NCBI RefSeq assembly: GCF_001418015.1
Contig: NZ_LIQG01000026.1
Location: 558,001 to 622,000 of the forward strand
Length of the DNA: 64,000 bases
Direction: 5' to 3'
From: Lacinutrix mariniflava
GTDB taxonomy: Bacteria > Bacteroidota > Bacteroidia > Flavobacteriales > Flavobacteriaceae
Shown: in pieces, positions 63,490 to 64,000 of the stretch
Numbering within the stretch: position 1 is the first letter of the stretch
Layout of the letters: the number at the start of each line of letters is the position of its first letter
Notes under the pieces: generated by a model
Told to the model about the DNA's origin: nothing
Seen by the model: the letters and a program-made list of their open reading frames with translations, nothing else
Database searches by the model: none
Made by a program: the position numbers and the translations under genes

Positions 63490-64000
63490 TTAAACGTAAT
63501 GCTCGTTTACCAACTCGATAACACTTTCTACCGTTGGTACTTTTGCAATTCTAACATCTTTAAAATGTTTACTAGCTTCTTTTGCTGTAGATTCTCCAAT
63601 GCAAAAAGCAATGGTTTTATCTCCAACGTTATTTTCTTGCTTATAACTTTTTACTGTCGATGGACTGTAAAACATAAGTCCTTCTACAGAATCATCAACC
63701 TTTACGCTGTCTAGCTTTGTTTGGTAGGCTTCAACTTCGTTAACGTTTATGTTGTTTTCTTTAAGAATAGTTGGTAAATCGTCTAACCTTAAGTCACTAC
63801 AGAAATAAGTAACTTCGCTACCATCCATAAACTCAACTAAGTGTTCTGCTAATTTCTTAGCATTGTTTTCACTGTGTTTAACTTCTCCAATTCTTTTTTC
63901 TATCATGCGTTTTGTACGACGACCAACACAATAAATGTTTTTGAATTGTAGTTCTATTGGAGAAAAGTTGGTAAGTAGTGCTTCAATAGCATTTTGACTT
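63490..64000 (-). CDS. hemD: Uroporphyrinogen-III synthase (partial, N-terminus off the right edge)
   Basis: The frame is open to the right edge. The visible C-terminal part includes NAIEALLTNFSPIELQFKN, IYCVGRRTKRMIEKRIGEV, LRLDDLPTILKENNINVNEV, YQTKLDSVKVDDSVEGLMFY-SPSTVKSY and FCIGESTAKEASKHF, the HemD (S-P-S-V; IG.STA.A) pattern. It closes hydroxymethylbilane into uroporphyrinogen III. It is followed downstream by tRNA-Ser and hemE. Confidence 0.92.
   Translation of the reverse strand, partial: SQNAIEALLTNFSPIELQFKNIYCVGRRTKRMIEKRIGEVKHSENNAKKLAEHLVEFMDGSEVTYFCSDLRLDDLPTILKENNINVNEVEAYQTKLDSVKVDDSVEGLMFYSPSTVKSYKQENNVGDKTIAFCIGESTAKEASKHFKDVRIAKVPTVESVIELVNEHYV

Overview
The window is about 64 kb of an AT-rich chromosome, very probably from a marine member of the family Flavobacteriaceae (Bacteroidota). 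Genes lack Shine-Dalgarno sites. Two large proteases carry type IX secretion (T9SS) C-terminal tails. There are three GLPGLI-family proteins paired with TonB-type outer-membrane receptors, many Bacteroidota-style lipoproteins, and -7 elements of the TAnnTTTG type. The species cannot be named from this.

Region 1 (1-7500) is the most interesting part. It is an RNA-repair island. On the minus strand, in transcription order, it holds an unknown 195-aa protein, a 24-codon small ORF, prfH (rescue release factor), a lysine-tailed TPR protein, a 0.5-kb tRNA-like RNA, an SPFH/Band-7 (slipin-like) scaffold protein and an rtcB-type RNA ligase that runs off the left edge. A WYL regulator fused to a PhyH-like 2-oxoglutarate oxygenase domain is divergent at the other end. 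Three promoters in the island share one layout: a 19-bp quasi-palindrome (TACGCAA-N5-TTGCGTA type), exactly 10 bp, then ATATTTG. They precede the 195-aa gene, the tRNA-like RNA and rtcB. The RNA is a chain of T-arms, D-arms and anticodon-like loops, partly in circularly permuted order. One tRNA-like unit has a 63-nt anticodon loop, and another has two anticodon arms in tandem.

Region 2 (7600-25000) is mostly housekeeping. It has an LRR lipoprotein, an orphan ABC ATPase, an RND efflux operon (adaptor, pump, outer-membrane factor), prolyl oligopeptidase, asd, mscL, alr-tdk, a DoxX-like protein, rsmI and an M28 peptidase.

Region 3 (26000-35400) holds a uracil-DNA-glycosylase-like gene and two GLPGLI/TonB-receptor cassettes. 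The second cassette is bracketed by a decayed 3' end of the glycosylase gene and a 65-bp copy of the first receptor's 3' end. This suggests a segmental duplication with later cassette replacement.

Region 4 (35400-51400) holds a flavin disulfide reductase, a 3-oxoacid CoA-transferase pair, a possible M91-like metallopeptidase, a double-domain peptide ABC ATPase, two T9SS metalloproteases (M43 and M4) that share C-terminal modules, a secreted fibrinogen-like protein and a 3'-5' exonuclease gene broken by one in-frame TAA. A palindrome TTACGGT-N4-ACCGTAA occurs four times across regions 3 and 4, always upstream of genes for exported proteins.

Region 5 (51400-64000) holds a serine hydrolase, ogt, a CNNM-type membrane protein, and heme genes hemB, hemF, hemE and hemD, interleaved with a membrane-anchored SF2 helicase, a bestrophin-like channel, a tautomerase, a GNAT protein, an EI24 protein and tRNA-Ser(GGA).
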